Assembly (NCBI RefSeq): GCF_008831285.2
Contig: NC_045141.1
Span: 19,464,848-19,528,847, forward strand
Direction: 5' to 3'
DNA: 64,000 nt
Origin: Nymphaea colorata
Taxonomy: Eukaryota > Streptophyta > Magnoliopsida > Nymphaeales > Nymphaeaceae
Positions 52,077 to 63,244 of this stretch are shown piece by piece. Numbering within the stretch: the first letter of the stretch is position 1; every line of letters starts with the position of its first letter. The notes below the pieces were generated by a model. That model was given only the letters and a program-made list of their open reading frames with translations, did not search any database and had not been told where the DNA came from. The translations under genes were made by a program, and so were the position numbers.

Positions 52077-53052
52077 ATTCTCATTGTTTAATGCTAGATT
52101 TTAATCATTCCTTTTGTTTTTCGTGATATAATAACATTATAGTTTGCTTGTGATAATATATTTTTGTAGTTTTGAAGATAAGAAGGAATCTTCTAGTGAC
52201 TAATGATAATTCTTCATTGCAATAAACCTTTTGCATTTTGTGTGTTTCAGTTTGCTATTTAATATTTGTTACATGTTATTTTTATGTATTTTGTAGAATA
52301 ACCATTAAAAATGTTTTGCAGGATAAATGATGAAATGAAGCCATATAATATAAGTATTGGTGAAAATCGAGGTTTAACTATTATGCAATTATGTTAATGG
52401 TTGAGGAACAAAAATTTATTAATGTCATTGTTAGTCTTAAAACCACTTGTGGATTGCACTTTGTCTAATGTTTTTATGTTGGACGTGTTGATTAAAAGTT
52501 TGTATTTTTTTTTGTTAATGGTATATCAACGAGGATCATATCACCCAGAATACATATTTAAACAATATGTGTAATTGGGAGCCCTATATTGGCTCGTATT
52601 CTAGATGTGGCATGTTGGCCCTCTCATATCTTTTTGGTCATTGCATAACCTTGTGCTTGATGGTACACTTAATTCAAAGCAGTGAGGTTCTTATATTCTA
52701 ATAACTATACTATGTAACTATACTATGTAACTATGTCTTTTTCTTTTTTTCATCTTATGTTGGCTCCTCATATCCTTTCATTTTCTTTTGTGTCTTTGGG
52801 GACCGTGTATCTCTTATGACCTAGTTTTATTTGGTGTACTTCGTATGTACTGTATGTTACTAATCACTGCTCCACCCACCTTCCCCTAAAAAGCCCGACT
52901 CGACCCGTTAATAATCAGGCTGGGCAGAGCTTCGAGCATAAACTCCAGCCCGAGGCCCGAGGTTTCACAAGGCCAGCCCGGCCCAACGTCCAACCTTAAC
53001 TGTAGGAGAGGCAACAAGTCGCAAGGCTGCTTTATTCGTTAATTTTTTTTTT

Positions 53053-53460
53053 TTACATTAAAGACTTAATTTAGACCTGTTCCCCCTTATGATTTATATT
53101 CTATCCATGTCAATCATCAATCTTGTTAGAATATTTAAAATTTTTCTTCGAATTTTTTGGCTGACCTGACCGAGTAAACGCCTTGAATCCAACTAAGCCA
53201 GCTCTTACTTGGCAAAATGTCATTTTCATTGTCAAGGGAGGACCATGACGCGACGGTACGTAGCAGAAAGTTAATTCTTTTCACATTAAAAAGAACTTAA
53301 TTAAGACTTTTTTAGACTTTTGTATGATTTACATTCTGTACATGTCGATTAGCAATCTCGTTTTAATATTTTAAGTGTTTTTGGAGATCTGACCGAGTAA
53401 AAGTCTCCAATTCCTAGCCAGCTCTTTTTGCCAGAATGTCACATTCATTTTAAAACTTAA
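53053..53460 (+). repeat. Two diverged tandem copies of a roughly 190-bp unit before gene 3
   Basis: Copy A (53,053-53,240) and copy B (53,277-53,460) share ACATTAAA, TTAGAC, ATGATTTA(T/C)ATTCT, ATCAATCT-like, GACCGAGTAAA, CCAGCTCTT and AATGTCA(T/C) words in the same order. A further pair lies before gene 4 (58,376-59,055), there split by an insertion. It may be promoter DNA shared by the two genes. Confidence 0.7.
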
Positions 53461-53648
53461 AGTCAAGGAATGAAGAATTAAGACAGGCAGGTACAGGCCG
53501 TGGCAGGAAGCTTTGCACTCAAATTCCGCAGTATAATCCACAGAGAGAGAGAAAGAGTTCAGATAGTCCTTTGAGTTTGTCCACAGGCGGTCTTTCCACT
53601 TGTTTAGAAATCCAAATACTAGAAATGAACCATTGACGCAATGATGAG

Positions 53649-56600
53649 ATGCAGTTGCAATATATGAAGACTGAAGGAAGAAATTCAAGTGCAAATTATA
53701 GTCTGTCAGATCATTCGCGATCCTTTAACGCTTCTTCGTATCGTGAAGGTATTTTTCTCTTTATATATGTTTTGATTTCATGGTGAGACATTTTTTGTTT
53801 CTCATTCTGCGGCAGGAAAATTGTCTAGCTTGTTAGGGTGTTGCCTGTTCCTTCTTTCTTGATATATGTTCTGCACACTCCGCAACATGAAATAGTAACA
53901 CGATGTGAGGCCTCCATCATAATGTCCCTATGTCGATAGAAGAATTAATATCGAAAAATAACAGCTGTAGGAGTCTGCTACTGTCTGAACCAAGCTTTTC
54001 TTTTCTCTGTAAAATGGGAACAGAGAGCTGTGTCCATTCCGGATTTTCAAATCTTCATCACGAAAACTTGAGAAAGCTCGCGAAAATGTCCCCAAAAATC
54101 TTCAGCAGGTCAGAACATCACCTACTTTGAGTATATCGCAGTTCTCTCACAATATGGCAACGATTTTTTCTGATATTTCAACATAAATCACTGACTAATC
54201 TCCTGGAAAGATTCGTAAGAGGCACCTGCCACTATTTGAAACAGTGGTATCCAGCATATTTATCTATGGGTGAGTCACATAATCTCAATGGAATTTTTCA
54301 AGAACTGTTTCTGATTTCGATTTAACTCATTTGGGTTTAGTGGCACCTAAAACAGATATTTCTTCTACTGGGTATTTCTGATCCTATCTGGAAGCACCAA
54401 ATTAACGACTTTTAGGAAAGGAGAAATCGGACCTGATCAGGCCAGGTATGGATATAGTCAGGAGACAACGAGATATCATGGCAGAAGTGGAAAACTTGGC
54501 CTCAGAAAAGTCGGCGCTCGAGTCCCTTGTCGCTGAGACGACAACCCAGTTAGTAGAGACATCTGAGAAGCTGCAGGAAGTACGCTTAGCTCTCGACGTT
54601 GCTGAGAAAGAGAAATCGGAGATGCAGAAGCAGAAAGATGATGTTGTCCAAGCACTTGCTCAGATGCTGCGAGAGAAGTTGGAGATGCAGGAACAGAGGG
54701 ATGATGCCATCAAGGAGATGGAGGAGCTGCGCAGAGACCAGGCTGCAGGAACAATGCGGTTCTCTCAGGCAGAGTTGGAAGAGGCCACCAACAACTTCGA
54801 CAGGAACCTTATTGTAGGGAAAGGAGGAGTCGGAACCGTGTATAAGGCGCGACTCCATCACACGGCAGTTGCCATCAAGCGGCTGAATGTTGATCGCTTG
54901 CCTTGCGGGCATGAAATGGATTGGGAGGTATTCACTTTCTGGACATTTCGCCGTATTCTAACATTTCAGTGAACCTGCAACTTAATCAAATTCAGTTCTC
55001 GTTGAGATACAATACTAATGATGAGAGAAATCACGGAGTCTTTTTTAGCTATGTTTGGCACAATTCAGATAACAACATACTCTGCTCTTGCCGAGCACCA
55101 TATTACTTTTCAAATGCTTCCATAAGAAGGGAACATCTTTGAGAAGATGTATTTATTTAATCTTCAACTGTTCTGCAAACAATAGCCTTATTTGTTGAAC
55201 CATATTCCCCCGTGAAGCCCAAGGATTAAGAGGGACCGATTACCTTTCATATGCAAATGATTCTTAAGTGATGATTGAACAGAGACTGCATTGGTTTCAT
55301 TTCAACGGAAGAAGATAATGCGTATAAATTGATACCACTAAAGAAAAAAAGTAATGGATGCCCATTGAAGGAAATTTTACAGGCTCCGGAACTTGTTTTC
55401 ATATGCTTTCACCTTCAAACAGGTCCTGCTTATGGAGTAAAAGTGCAGCATTTGCTAGAACACATTGCACACAGTGGACCTGATTGAAGCATTTTCCTTG
55501 TTCCAGGTGGGCATGTTATGCAGAATGAGGCATCCACACTTCGTCACCCTCCTCGGCTGTTGCAGTGATTTGCGTGCTTTCATATTCGAATATCTCGAGA
55601 ATGGAAATTTGGACTACCAAATGGATGCATCCCCATCACTGACATGGCAATCCCGCATAAGAATAGCTGCAGAAATATGTGATGGCCTCCTCTTTCTCCA
55701 CTCCTTTGACGTGGCGCACACCAACTTGAAGCCCAGCAATATCCTTCTCGATCCTAATTTGGTCGCCAAGATTGATTTAGGATTCTGTTCTCCCTGCAAC
55801 AATTCAGATCCAGGTGATTGGGACCCAATGGGTAGCTGGGCCTACATTGACCCTGAGACCCATTTAGGTGCTCCTCACGAATGCAAGTCTGATGTATACT
55901 CATTTGGAGTCATCCTCCTACAGCTGCTTACCGGTCGCCCAGCACTACTGATAGCAGACGACATTCAGCATGAGGTGAATAGAGGAAAATTGGAGGAAGT
56001 ATTGGATCAAAGAGCTGGACAGTGGCCATTTGAGCAGGCACTAAGATTAGCTAATCTGGCATTGAGATGCTGCTGCGAGAGCTCACGACTGCGTCCTGAC
56101 TTGGAGTCTGACATCTGGCCGGTTCTAAATGCAATGAGAATGAGGTTCTCAGAATCTTCGGCAGCAAATAACGCACCAGAGGCGTCTAGGCAACCTCCTC
56201 ACCACTTCTTGTGCCCTATCACGCAGGTATGGTTTTCCACGCCTCCTTTGTTTTACGAGTCATGAATTATAATGTACGAAACAGACGTTTCGGTTGTAGA
56301 GCTTGGTTTAGCTTGCCAAAAGCCTCTTCACAAAAGCCCATTGAAAAAACAAGCCGAAAGCAAGCTCACGGAGAAGATGGTCACAAGACATTTGTACATT
56401 GGCATCTAAGCTCCCTGAAGCCAGATGGATGGACATGACTATCAGTGTTATTGACTCTTACGAATGAAAATTGCAGGACATAATGAACGACCCACACATG
56501 GCAGCTGATGGCTACACCTATGAGAAAGAAGCAATAGAAGTATGGCTGAATAGTGGGCATAACACTTCTCCCATGACCAATCTGCCGCTCAGCCATTCCA

Positions 56601-56659
56601 ACCTCACACCAAATCTTGCTCTTAGGTCTGCAATCCGTCAATGGCTTGACAGAGTGTGA
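53649..56659 (+). CDS. Gene 3: coiled-coil, pseudokinase and U-box protein (PUB33-like, no USP)
   Basis: Four exons: 53649-53748, 54416-54927, 55507-56226 and 56477-56659, encoding 504 residues with agreeing phases. The ATG at 53,649 has an in-frame stop five codons upstream. Residues 1-44 are a short Ser-rich start. Residues 45-145 form a charged coiled coil. The kinase-like domain spans about 155-415: GKGGVG (168-173) and VAIK Lys 188 are kept, but the catalytic loop reads HTNLKPSN, so the catalytic Asp is Asn 277, and DFG is DLG. The U-box is at about 433-504 (FLCPITQ, DPHMAADGYTYE, TSPMTNLPL, LALRSAIRQW), split by an intron after Gln 444. By family knowledge the U-box recruits E2 enzymes for ubiquitin transfer. 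It is probably an E3 ligase whose kinase-like domain works as a scaffold. No USP exon was found upstream. Confidence 0.88.
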
Positions 56660-56766
56660 AGAAGACTGGGCAACTATGGTATTGCTTTGTCATGTTGTTG
56701 GATATGGCGCCTTCACCTTGTCCTCTCTTCTCTTTCACACGTATAAATATATTTTTAACCCTAAAC

Positions 56767-56772
56767 AATAAA
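56767..56772 (+). terminator. Likely polyadenylation signal of gene 3
   Basis: AATAAA lies 108 bases after the stop codon, and the same signal in the same context follows gene 4. Confidence 0.45.
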
Positions 56773-57164
56773 ACACAAACTATTGTTTGAAAAACAAATG
56801 ATTGGGAACTCCGTTGCTGCTCAACTTTTCCAGGTGTTGGCTCTTAAGCTTTTATGAGGTCCACCTCACAAACGGACTCCACCAACTCTCATCTCCTACC
56901 GACATTCATCCCCTTGAGGATGTATATGTGATATTTGAATGAAAAACGTTCATGCGACCATGGACTAGAGAGTACAGAAGACTGTTCTTAGCAAAACGAA
57001 GATGCCGAAGACTAAGTTTATTGCCATTATACTGAAACAATAAGCTGAAGCTCTACATTGAGAATAACTTTCTTTGATAAGTTGTTGGCTATATATTGAG
57101 AACAACTTTTTCTTATGAATATATCGATAACTTGAATATCCAGCATTGACTTTGACCATTCTGT

Positions 57165-57345
57165 TTGGACAACATAAATATCATAATTTGGTTAAAATAT
57201 CTACCGAAAGTGGATACTTTGTCGTTCTTGAATCGCCAAAGTTGAGCAAAAAAGTAGCTAGAAAATGCAAAAGAAAGACATGCAAAAATGAGATAAAAAA
57301 GAATCAGTGTTTCGGGAGATCCAGGCTATGATAGCCACCACCTCG
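57165..57345 (+). repeat. Duplicated segment, copy 2 (copy 1 at 49,235-49,440)
   Basis: The order of shared words is the same as in copy 1, including TCTACCGAAAGTGGATACTT and GGGAGATCCAGGCTATGA. Confidence 0.75.
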
Positions 57346-57427
57346 ATCTACTCTCGCAGAATTTGTCTTTGTAATGGAGGAAAAGATGGTGGACCATTCA
57401 CACATTCAAAAGGGCTCGCATGTTCTG

Positions 57428-57510
57428 AATCGTAGGACAAGGAGAGGTTGGAACCGTGTATAAGTTGCGACTCTTATCACACGGAAGTTGCCATCAAGCG
57501 GCTGAAACAT
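57428..57510 (+). pseudogene. Relic of a kinase exon (glycine loop to VAIK)
   Basis: This 83-base stretch closely matches exon 2 of genes 3 and 4, including GGAACCGTGTATAAG and TTGCCATCAAGCGGCTGA. A frameshift falls between the VYK and the AIK codons. Nothing coding flanks it. It is a leftover of a third copy in the tandem array. Confidence 0.8.
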
Positions 57511-57723
57511 GGGTTGCCAGTGAGCATAAAAGAATATGGGAATCCATACGAAAAACGAAGGCAAGTGACGTAGATGTTCTATAATCGGTGATCGAACTCT
57601 AGGGAACATTGTGGAGCGAGAACGAATCAAATGCAGGCAAGCAAACATTAAAACAATGAAGTTAGATTGTGGAGGCATGCTCGATGGAATTTGTTTTCAA
57701 CATTTTTTTGTGATTTAGATTCA

Positions 57724-58303
57724 ACTATGGCTGTTCATGAGAGCTCGAACTTTAGCTTGAGTGGCAGAAGCCACGGCTCCAGCTCGTTTTGTACTTGAGC
57801 TCGCTAACTCAAGCTTGGCTCAGCTCGAGTTTAGTGAGTCTAAACATGAAGACCAAGAGGAGCGACAGACCGGGCCAAACTAAAAAATAATAATTTTTTT
57901 AATATAAAATTATTTTTTCCTGCGCTCACCTGGGCCATGGCCCAGGCGGCCCCCCCTCCGCCCCTGCTGCTAGGCTAAGCTCGAGCTCAAGTTCGGCTAG
58001 AGCTTAGCGGCACTATCTATAAAAAATTACCATTCATATAAAGTGATATGTTAAGGTTTGAGCCCTGAACGTATAGGTTGCCAGCCTCAATAGAAAACTT
58101 TTTTTTTCCTTTACATATTCTTTCTCCAAGAACTTAAGAGAGTTTAACCAAGTCGAATCTGCCTAGTTCAAGCTCAACTCATGAAATTAAACGAGTTCAT
58201 TTTTTGACTGGAACTCTTGACTCGTTTATGAAATAGTCAAGTTCAAATCGTGTTTTATTGGACAAGTTGAGGTCGAGCTCGGGCTTGTTGAACAGCCCTA
58301 GAT
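57724..58303. mobile_element. Non-autonomous TIR element rich in GAGCTCGA words, with a nested fragment
   Basis: The left end GGCTGTTCATGAGAGCTCGA and the right end CTTGTTGAACAGCCCTA are imperfect inverted repeats. The interior repeats AGCTCGAG-like words on both sides. A GGCGGAGC-type right end (GGGCCATGGCCC to CCGCCCCTG) lies inside at about 57,890-57,970, so one element inserted in another. Confidence 0.5.
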
Positions 58304-58403
58304 CCAATTCACTTGGGTAAAATAGCAACTAAACATATATTTCTTTTACTATATTACTTCAGGAGCCTAGGAACTGACCTGATTTGACCGAGTAAAAGTC
58401 TTG

Positions 58404-58815
58404 AAATGTCAATATATCCGATTTGAATCGAATATCTAACCGATCCAATTCGAAAAAATCAGATGTGAAAAAAAATTTAATACCCGATTAAGAAATTGAA
58501 TCGAATTCCAATTTAATAAATGGCAGCTGATCATATTCGAATGTACATAAATATCAAATTGGATTCGGATATGGATCAGATTTATTTTTAGATAAATATT
58601 CAATATCTAATGTTATTAAATTTTTGAAAATTGGCAAAATCCGGTTCAAAATTTAGATTCAGATTCAGATATAAATATAAAAATCGGATTCAATTTAGAT
58701 TCGGATTGTAAAATCGAATTTTAGGTTTGGAATTGGATATGAGAACACATGAATATCCAAAAAAGTGGATAGAATTAAGGATATATCCGGTTCGAATTCG
58801 ATCCGTTGACATTCC
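58404..58815. mobile_element. Insertion of the GGATTCGGAT-type repeat with short inverted ends
   Basis: The segment begins GAAATGTCAATATATCC and ends GGATATATCCGGTTCGAATT then TGACATTCC, so the ends pair imperfectly. It splits the copy of the promoter-proximal repeat before gene 4 that is uninterrupted before gene 3, which shows that it is an insertion. Similar text lies at 12.9, 15.6, 16.2-16.6, 16.9-17.2 and 27.3 kb. Confidence 0.55.
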
Positions 58816-59200
58816 TAAGCAAAATGTCATTTTCATTGTCAAGGGAAGACCATGTCCCCATGGTAGGAGGAAGAGGTTTACTTTCACATTAAGAACCTAA
58901 TTAAGACTCCTTCGTTAGACTTTTCTTTTTTATGATTTATATTCTATCGATCATCAATCTCGTTGTAATGTTATTAAGTGTTTTTGGAGATCCGACCGAG
59001 TAAAAGTCTTGATTCCAATCCCTACCCAGCTCTTGTTGCCAGAATGCCACATTTAAGACCGACATGTGAAGACGGTGGCAGGAAGATTCGCACTCAATTC
59101 CCAGTGGAACCCACGGAGAAAGGGTACGAGAGTCCTTTGAATTTGTCCACAGACGGCCTTTTCAGTTGTGTATAAAATGAACCATTGACGCAGTGATGAG

Positions 59201-62200
59201 ATGCAGTTGCAATGTATGAAGACTGAAGGGAAGAAATTTAAATATAGTCTGTCAGATCGTTCGCGATCATTTGAAGCTTCTTCGTATCGTGAAGGTATTC
59301 TTCTCCTTACATAAATTTTGATTTTATAATGAGACATTTTTTTGTTTCTAATTCTGCAGCAGGAAAAATGTGTAGCTTCTTGGGTTGTTGCCAGTTCCTT
59401 CTTTCTTGATATATTTTGTGCACACTCCCCAACATGAAAAGAGTAACACGATACCATGCCTCCGACATAATGTTCCTATGTCGATAGAAGAAATAATATC
59501 GAAAAATAACAGGCCTATTGTCAAAATCAAACTCCACCCACCAGGCTTCGAGGTCTTACATACTACGTTTAGCTTCAGGAGGAGGTCAAGAGTTGAAGCA
59601 CTTTCTCTCCCCTGACTAGGAATCTGCTTCTGTCCGATCCAAGCATTTCTTTTTTCCGAAAAAAAAGGGAGCAGAACTGTGTTAATTTTGGATTTTCAAA
59701 TCTTCATCAAGAAAAATTGCGAAAGAAAGCCAAAATATCCCGAAAGAACTTCGGAAGTCAGGACATTTCCTACTTCGAATATATAGCAGTTCCCTCACAA
59801 TATGGTCAGCCATGATTTTTTACCTAGATCTCCACTTGTTTTGGAACATTTGCTTCACCGTAAACACAACGCAATGTTTTGTTTTCTATATTACAAGATA
59901 AATCATTGACTTATCTCTTGGAAAGATTTGTCAAAGGCTCCTGCCACCATTGTGAAACAATGTTATCCTGCATATTAATCTATCGGTGAGTCGCACAATG
60001 CTACAAATACCAGAGAATCTCTTCTCCAGGTTCAATTTTATGGTGAGTGATGTGGTGAGGTCAATCAATATACCTCTGACGTTTGATTAGTATATGGAAC
60101 ATGGTGAATAAAAAGAACATGGGAATCCATAGGGAAGCCAAAGCAAGAGAAGTGAACGGTTTATAATAGATGAAAGGGTTCTAGGAAACAGTGTGATGCG
60201 AGAAATGAATGCTGTCATGTAAACTTCAAAACAATGAAGTTAGACTGTGAATCTTTCAAGAATTATATCTGATTTAGATTTAACTCATTTGGGTTTAATG
60301 GCACCTAAAAACAGATCATTTCTTCTACTGGGTACTTCTGATCCTATCTGGAAGTACCAAATAACGACTTGTAGGAAAGGAGAAATCAGACCTCATCAGG
60401 CCAGGAATGGATATAGTCAGGAGACTACGAGATATCATGGCAGAAGTGGAAAACTTGGCCTCAGAAAAGTCGTCACTCGAGTCCTTTTTCCCTGAGATGA
60501 CAACCCAGTTAGTAGAGACATCTGAGAAGCTGCAGGAAGTACGCTTATCTCTCGACGTTGCAGAGAAGGAGAAATTGCAGATGCAGAAGCAGAAGGATGA
60601 TGTTGTACAAACGCTTGCGCAGATGCTGCAAGAGAAGTTGGACATGCAGAAACAGAGGGATGATGCCATCAAGGAGATGGAGGAGCTGCGCAGAGCGCAG
60701 GCTGCAGGAACAATGCGGTTCTCTCAGGCAGAGTTGGAAGAGGCCACCAACAACTTCGATAGCAGCCTGATCATGGGGCAAGGAAGGGTTGGAACCGTGT
60801 ATAAGGCGCGCGTCCATCACACGGCAGTGGCCATCAAGCGGCTGACTGTTGATCCCTTGCCTTGTGGGCATGACATGGATTGGGAGGTATTCACTTTCTA
60901 GTTTCTTCTTGGCATTTTGCCGTTTTCTAACATTTCAGTGAACCTGAAACTTGATCAAATTCAATTCTCGTTGAGATAGGATTTAAGGGAACCTCATCGA
61001 GAATGCGTGTATTTATTTCATCTTGTACTGTTCTGCAAACAATGGCCTTATCTGTTGAACCATATCCCCACATGCAGCCCAAGGACTAACAGGGACCGAT
61101 TACCTTCTATGTGCACACCATTCATGTTGCTTCTCTTGATAAGTGACCGTTGAACAAAGACTGCATGCATTGGTTTTATTTCAATGGGAGAAGAAAATGC
61201 TCATAAATTGGTACCACTAAAGAAAAGAAGTAATGGAGGCCCAGTGAAGGAAATTTCACAGGTTCCCGGACTTGTTTGCATGTGCTTTCACCTGCAAACA
61301 GGTCCTGCTTAATGGAGTAACATATAGTGCAGCATTTGCTTGAACGCATTGCACGGAATGGACCTGATTCAAGTATTTTCCTTGTTCCAGGTGGGCTTGT
61401 TATGCAAAATGAGACATCCACACTTAGTCACCTTCATCGGCAGGTGCAGCGAGTTAAGTTCTTTCGTATTCGAATACCTCGAGAATGGAAACTTGGACGA
61501 CCGTATGAATGCATCCCCATCGCTGACATGGCAATCCCGCATACGAATAGCTGCAGAAATATGTGACGGCCTCCTCTTTCTCCACTCCATTGGCGTGGTG
61601 CTCAACAACTTGAAGCCCTGCAATATCCTCCTCGATGCTAATCTCGTCGCCAAGATTGATGTAGGATTCTGTTCTTCCTGCAACAGTTCAGATCTAGATG
61701 ATTGGGACCCAATGGGTAGCTTGGCCAACATTTACCCTGAGTTCCATTTAGGTGGTGGGCCTATCTACTCATTTGGAGTCATTCTCCTACAGCTGCTTAC
61801 TGGTCGCCCAGCACTTCTGATAGCAGACGACATTCAGCGTGAGGTGAATAGAGGAGACTTGCAGGAAGTGTTGGATCAAAGAGCTGGACGTTGGCCATTT
61901 GAGCAGGCACTAGAATTAGCTAATCTGGCGTTGAGATGCTGCGCCGAGATCTCACTACTGCGTCCTGACTTGAAGTCTGACATCTGGCGGGTACTAAATG
62001 ATATGAGAATGAGGTGCTCAGAATCTTCGGCAGCAAATACCGCACCAGAAGCTTCTAGGCAACCTCCTGACTACTTCTTGTGCCCCATTACACAGGTACG
62101 GTTTGCTACGGCTCCTTTGTTTTATGTGCCATGAACTATAATATATGAAGCAGACGTTTCGGCTGTCGAGCTTGGTTCAGCTTGTGATCTATTCACGAAA

Positions 62201-62521
62201 GCCCATTGAAAAAACAAGCCGAAAGTGAGCTCGTCGCGGAGAAGTTGATCACAAGATGTGATCAATGATGTGAACTATTACTCGTCTGGATGTGACATGA
62301 CTACCAATGCCATTGACTCTTACCAATGAAAATTGCAGGATATAATGCGCGACCCACACATGGCAGCTGATGGCTATACCTACGAGAAAGAAGCAATACA
62401 AGAATGGCTGAATGATGGGCATAGCACTTCTCCCATGACAAATCTGCCGCTTAGCCATTCCAACCTCACACTAAATCTTGCTCTTAGGTCTGCAGTCCGT
62501 CAGTGGCATGACAGAGTGTGA
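59201..62521 (+). CDS. Gene 4: coiled-coil, degenerate pseudokinase and U-box protein (tandem duplicate of gene 3)
   Basis: Four exons: 59201-59294, 60375-60886, 61391-62095 and 62339-62521, encoding 497 residues. Exons 2 and 4 have the same lengths as in gene 3. The coiled coil is at about 43-143. The kinase-like domain has a changed glycine loop (GQGRVG) and VAIK Lys 186. The catalytic loop reads LNNLKPCN (both His and Asp lost; Asn 275 at the Asp position), and DFG is DVG. Five residues equivalent to ECKSD in gene 3 are deleted just before YSFG, which removes the conserved Asp of subdomain IX. The U-box at about 426-497 is intact (FLCPITQ, DPHMAADGYTYE, TSPMTNLPL). The frame is open throughout, so it is probably still expressed as an E3-type protein with a non-catalytic kinase fold. 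No USP domain. Confidence 0.87.
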
Positions 62522-62622
62522 AGAAGACTGTTGTTCTTATTCTGTTCTGGGCAACTATGGTATCGCCATGTCTTTATTTTCTCTTTTCTCTTTCACATGT
62601 ATATACATTTTTAGCCCTAAAC

Positions 62623-62628
62623 AATAAA
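62623..62628 (+). terminator. Likely polyadenylation signal of gene 4
   Basis: AATAAA lies 102 bases after the stop codon in the same context (CCCTAAACAATAAAAC) as in gene 3. Confidence 0.45.
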
Positions 62629-62755
62629 ACAGTTAAGACAAACTATTGTTTGAAAAACAAATGATTGGGAACTCCGTTTCTGCTCAACTTCTCCAAGTGT
62701 TGGCTCTTAAGCTTTTATGAGGTCCACTTCACAAACGGACTCCACCAACTCTCAT

Positions 62756-62820
62756 CTCCTACCGGCCTTCATCCTGTCTGTTGACAACTTCTCCTACCGG
62801 CCTTCATCCTGTCTGTTGTG
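62756..62820. repeat. Tandem duplication, 35-bp period
   Basis: CTCCTACCGGCCTTCATCCT followed by GTCTGTTG occurs twice. The gene 3 flank has only a single diverged copy, so the duplication came after the gene duplication. Confidence 0.9.
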
Positions 62821-63244
62821 ACGACTCCCTCAGGATGTATATGTCAAATTTGAATGAAAAACGTTGAGGGCAACCATGGACTAGAGAAGACTCTTATTCT
62901 TAGCAAAGCGAAGATGCCGAAGACTAAGTTTATTGCTATTATATTGAAACAACAAGCTGAAGTTGTACATTGAGAATAACTTTCTTTGATAAATTGTCGG
63001 CTATATATTGAGAATAATTTTTTCTTATGAATATATCGAAAATAACTTGAAAATCCAGCATTGACTTTGACCATGTGGCAGCATTCTGATCATTGAATTA
63101 TTCATATAAAAGTTTAGTTCCTGGCAAGAGCTAATCGAGACAACTCACAACTGGGTCTGTCTCTGCCGAGAAAGATAGATAGACCCAGTCAACCAAGGGA
63201 CTAAATTATCTCAAGAATGGGTTTGTGAGGAAATAATGCGGCAC

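Larger units (their letters stand above)
50072..52998 (+). mobile_element. Decayed hAT-superfamily DNA transposon
   Basis: The left end begins near TAGGGCTGCCAGTGG and runs into GCCCGACGGGGGACCGGGCT. The right end contains GGCCAGCCCGGCCCAACGTC followed by CAACCTTA. These GGGCCGGGC-rich ends with a TAGGGNTGNCA-like start are typical of plant hAT elements. A degenerate hAT transposase lies between them in the plus direction. Flanking words (GTGTAAGT and CTGTAGGA) could be a decayed 8-bp target duplication, but this is weak. Confidence 0.6.
56660..59200. other. Spacer between genes 3 and 4, made of duplicated and inserted pieces
   Basis: The 3' flank of gene 3 (to about 57,130) is repeated after gene 4 (62,522-63,075). 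Then come a copy of the 49.2 kb segment, a kinase-exon relic, a segment (57,520-57,680) matching gene 4 intron 1 at 60,105-60,255, a TIR element, a GGATTCGGAT-type insertion, and the promoter-proximal repeat of gene 4. Confidence 0.6.

Noticed and set aside
54586-54912. 108-codon minus-strand ORF, also seen at 60,545-60,871
   Set aside because: Antisense to the coiled-coil exon of genes 3 and 4; it is conserved only because the sense strand is.
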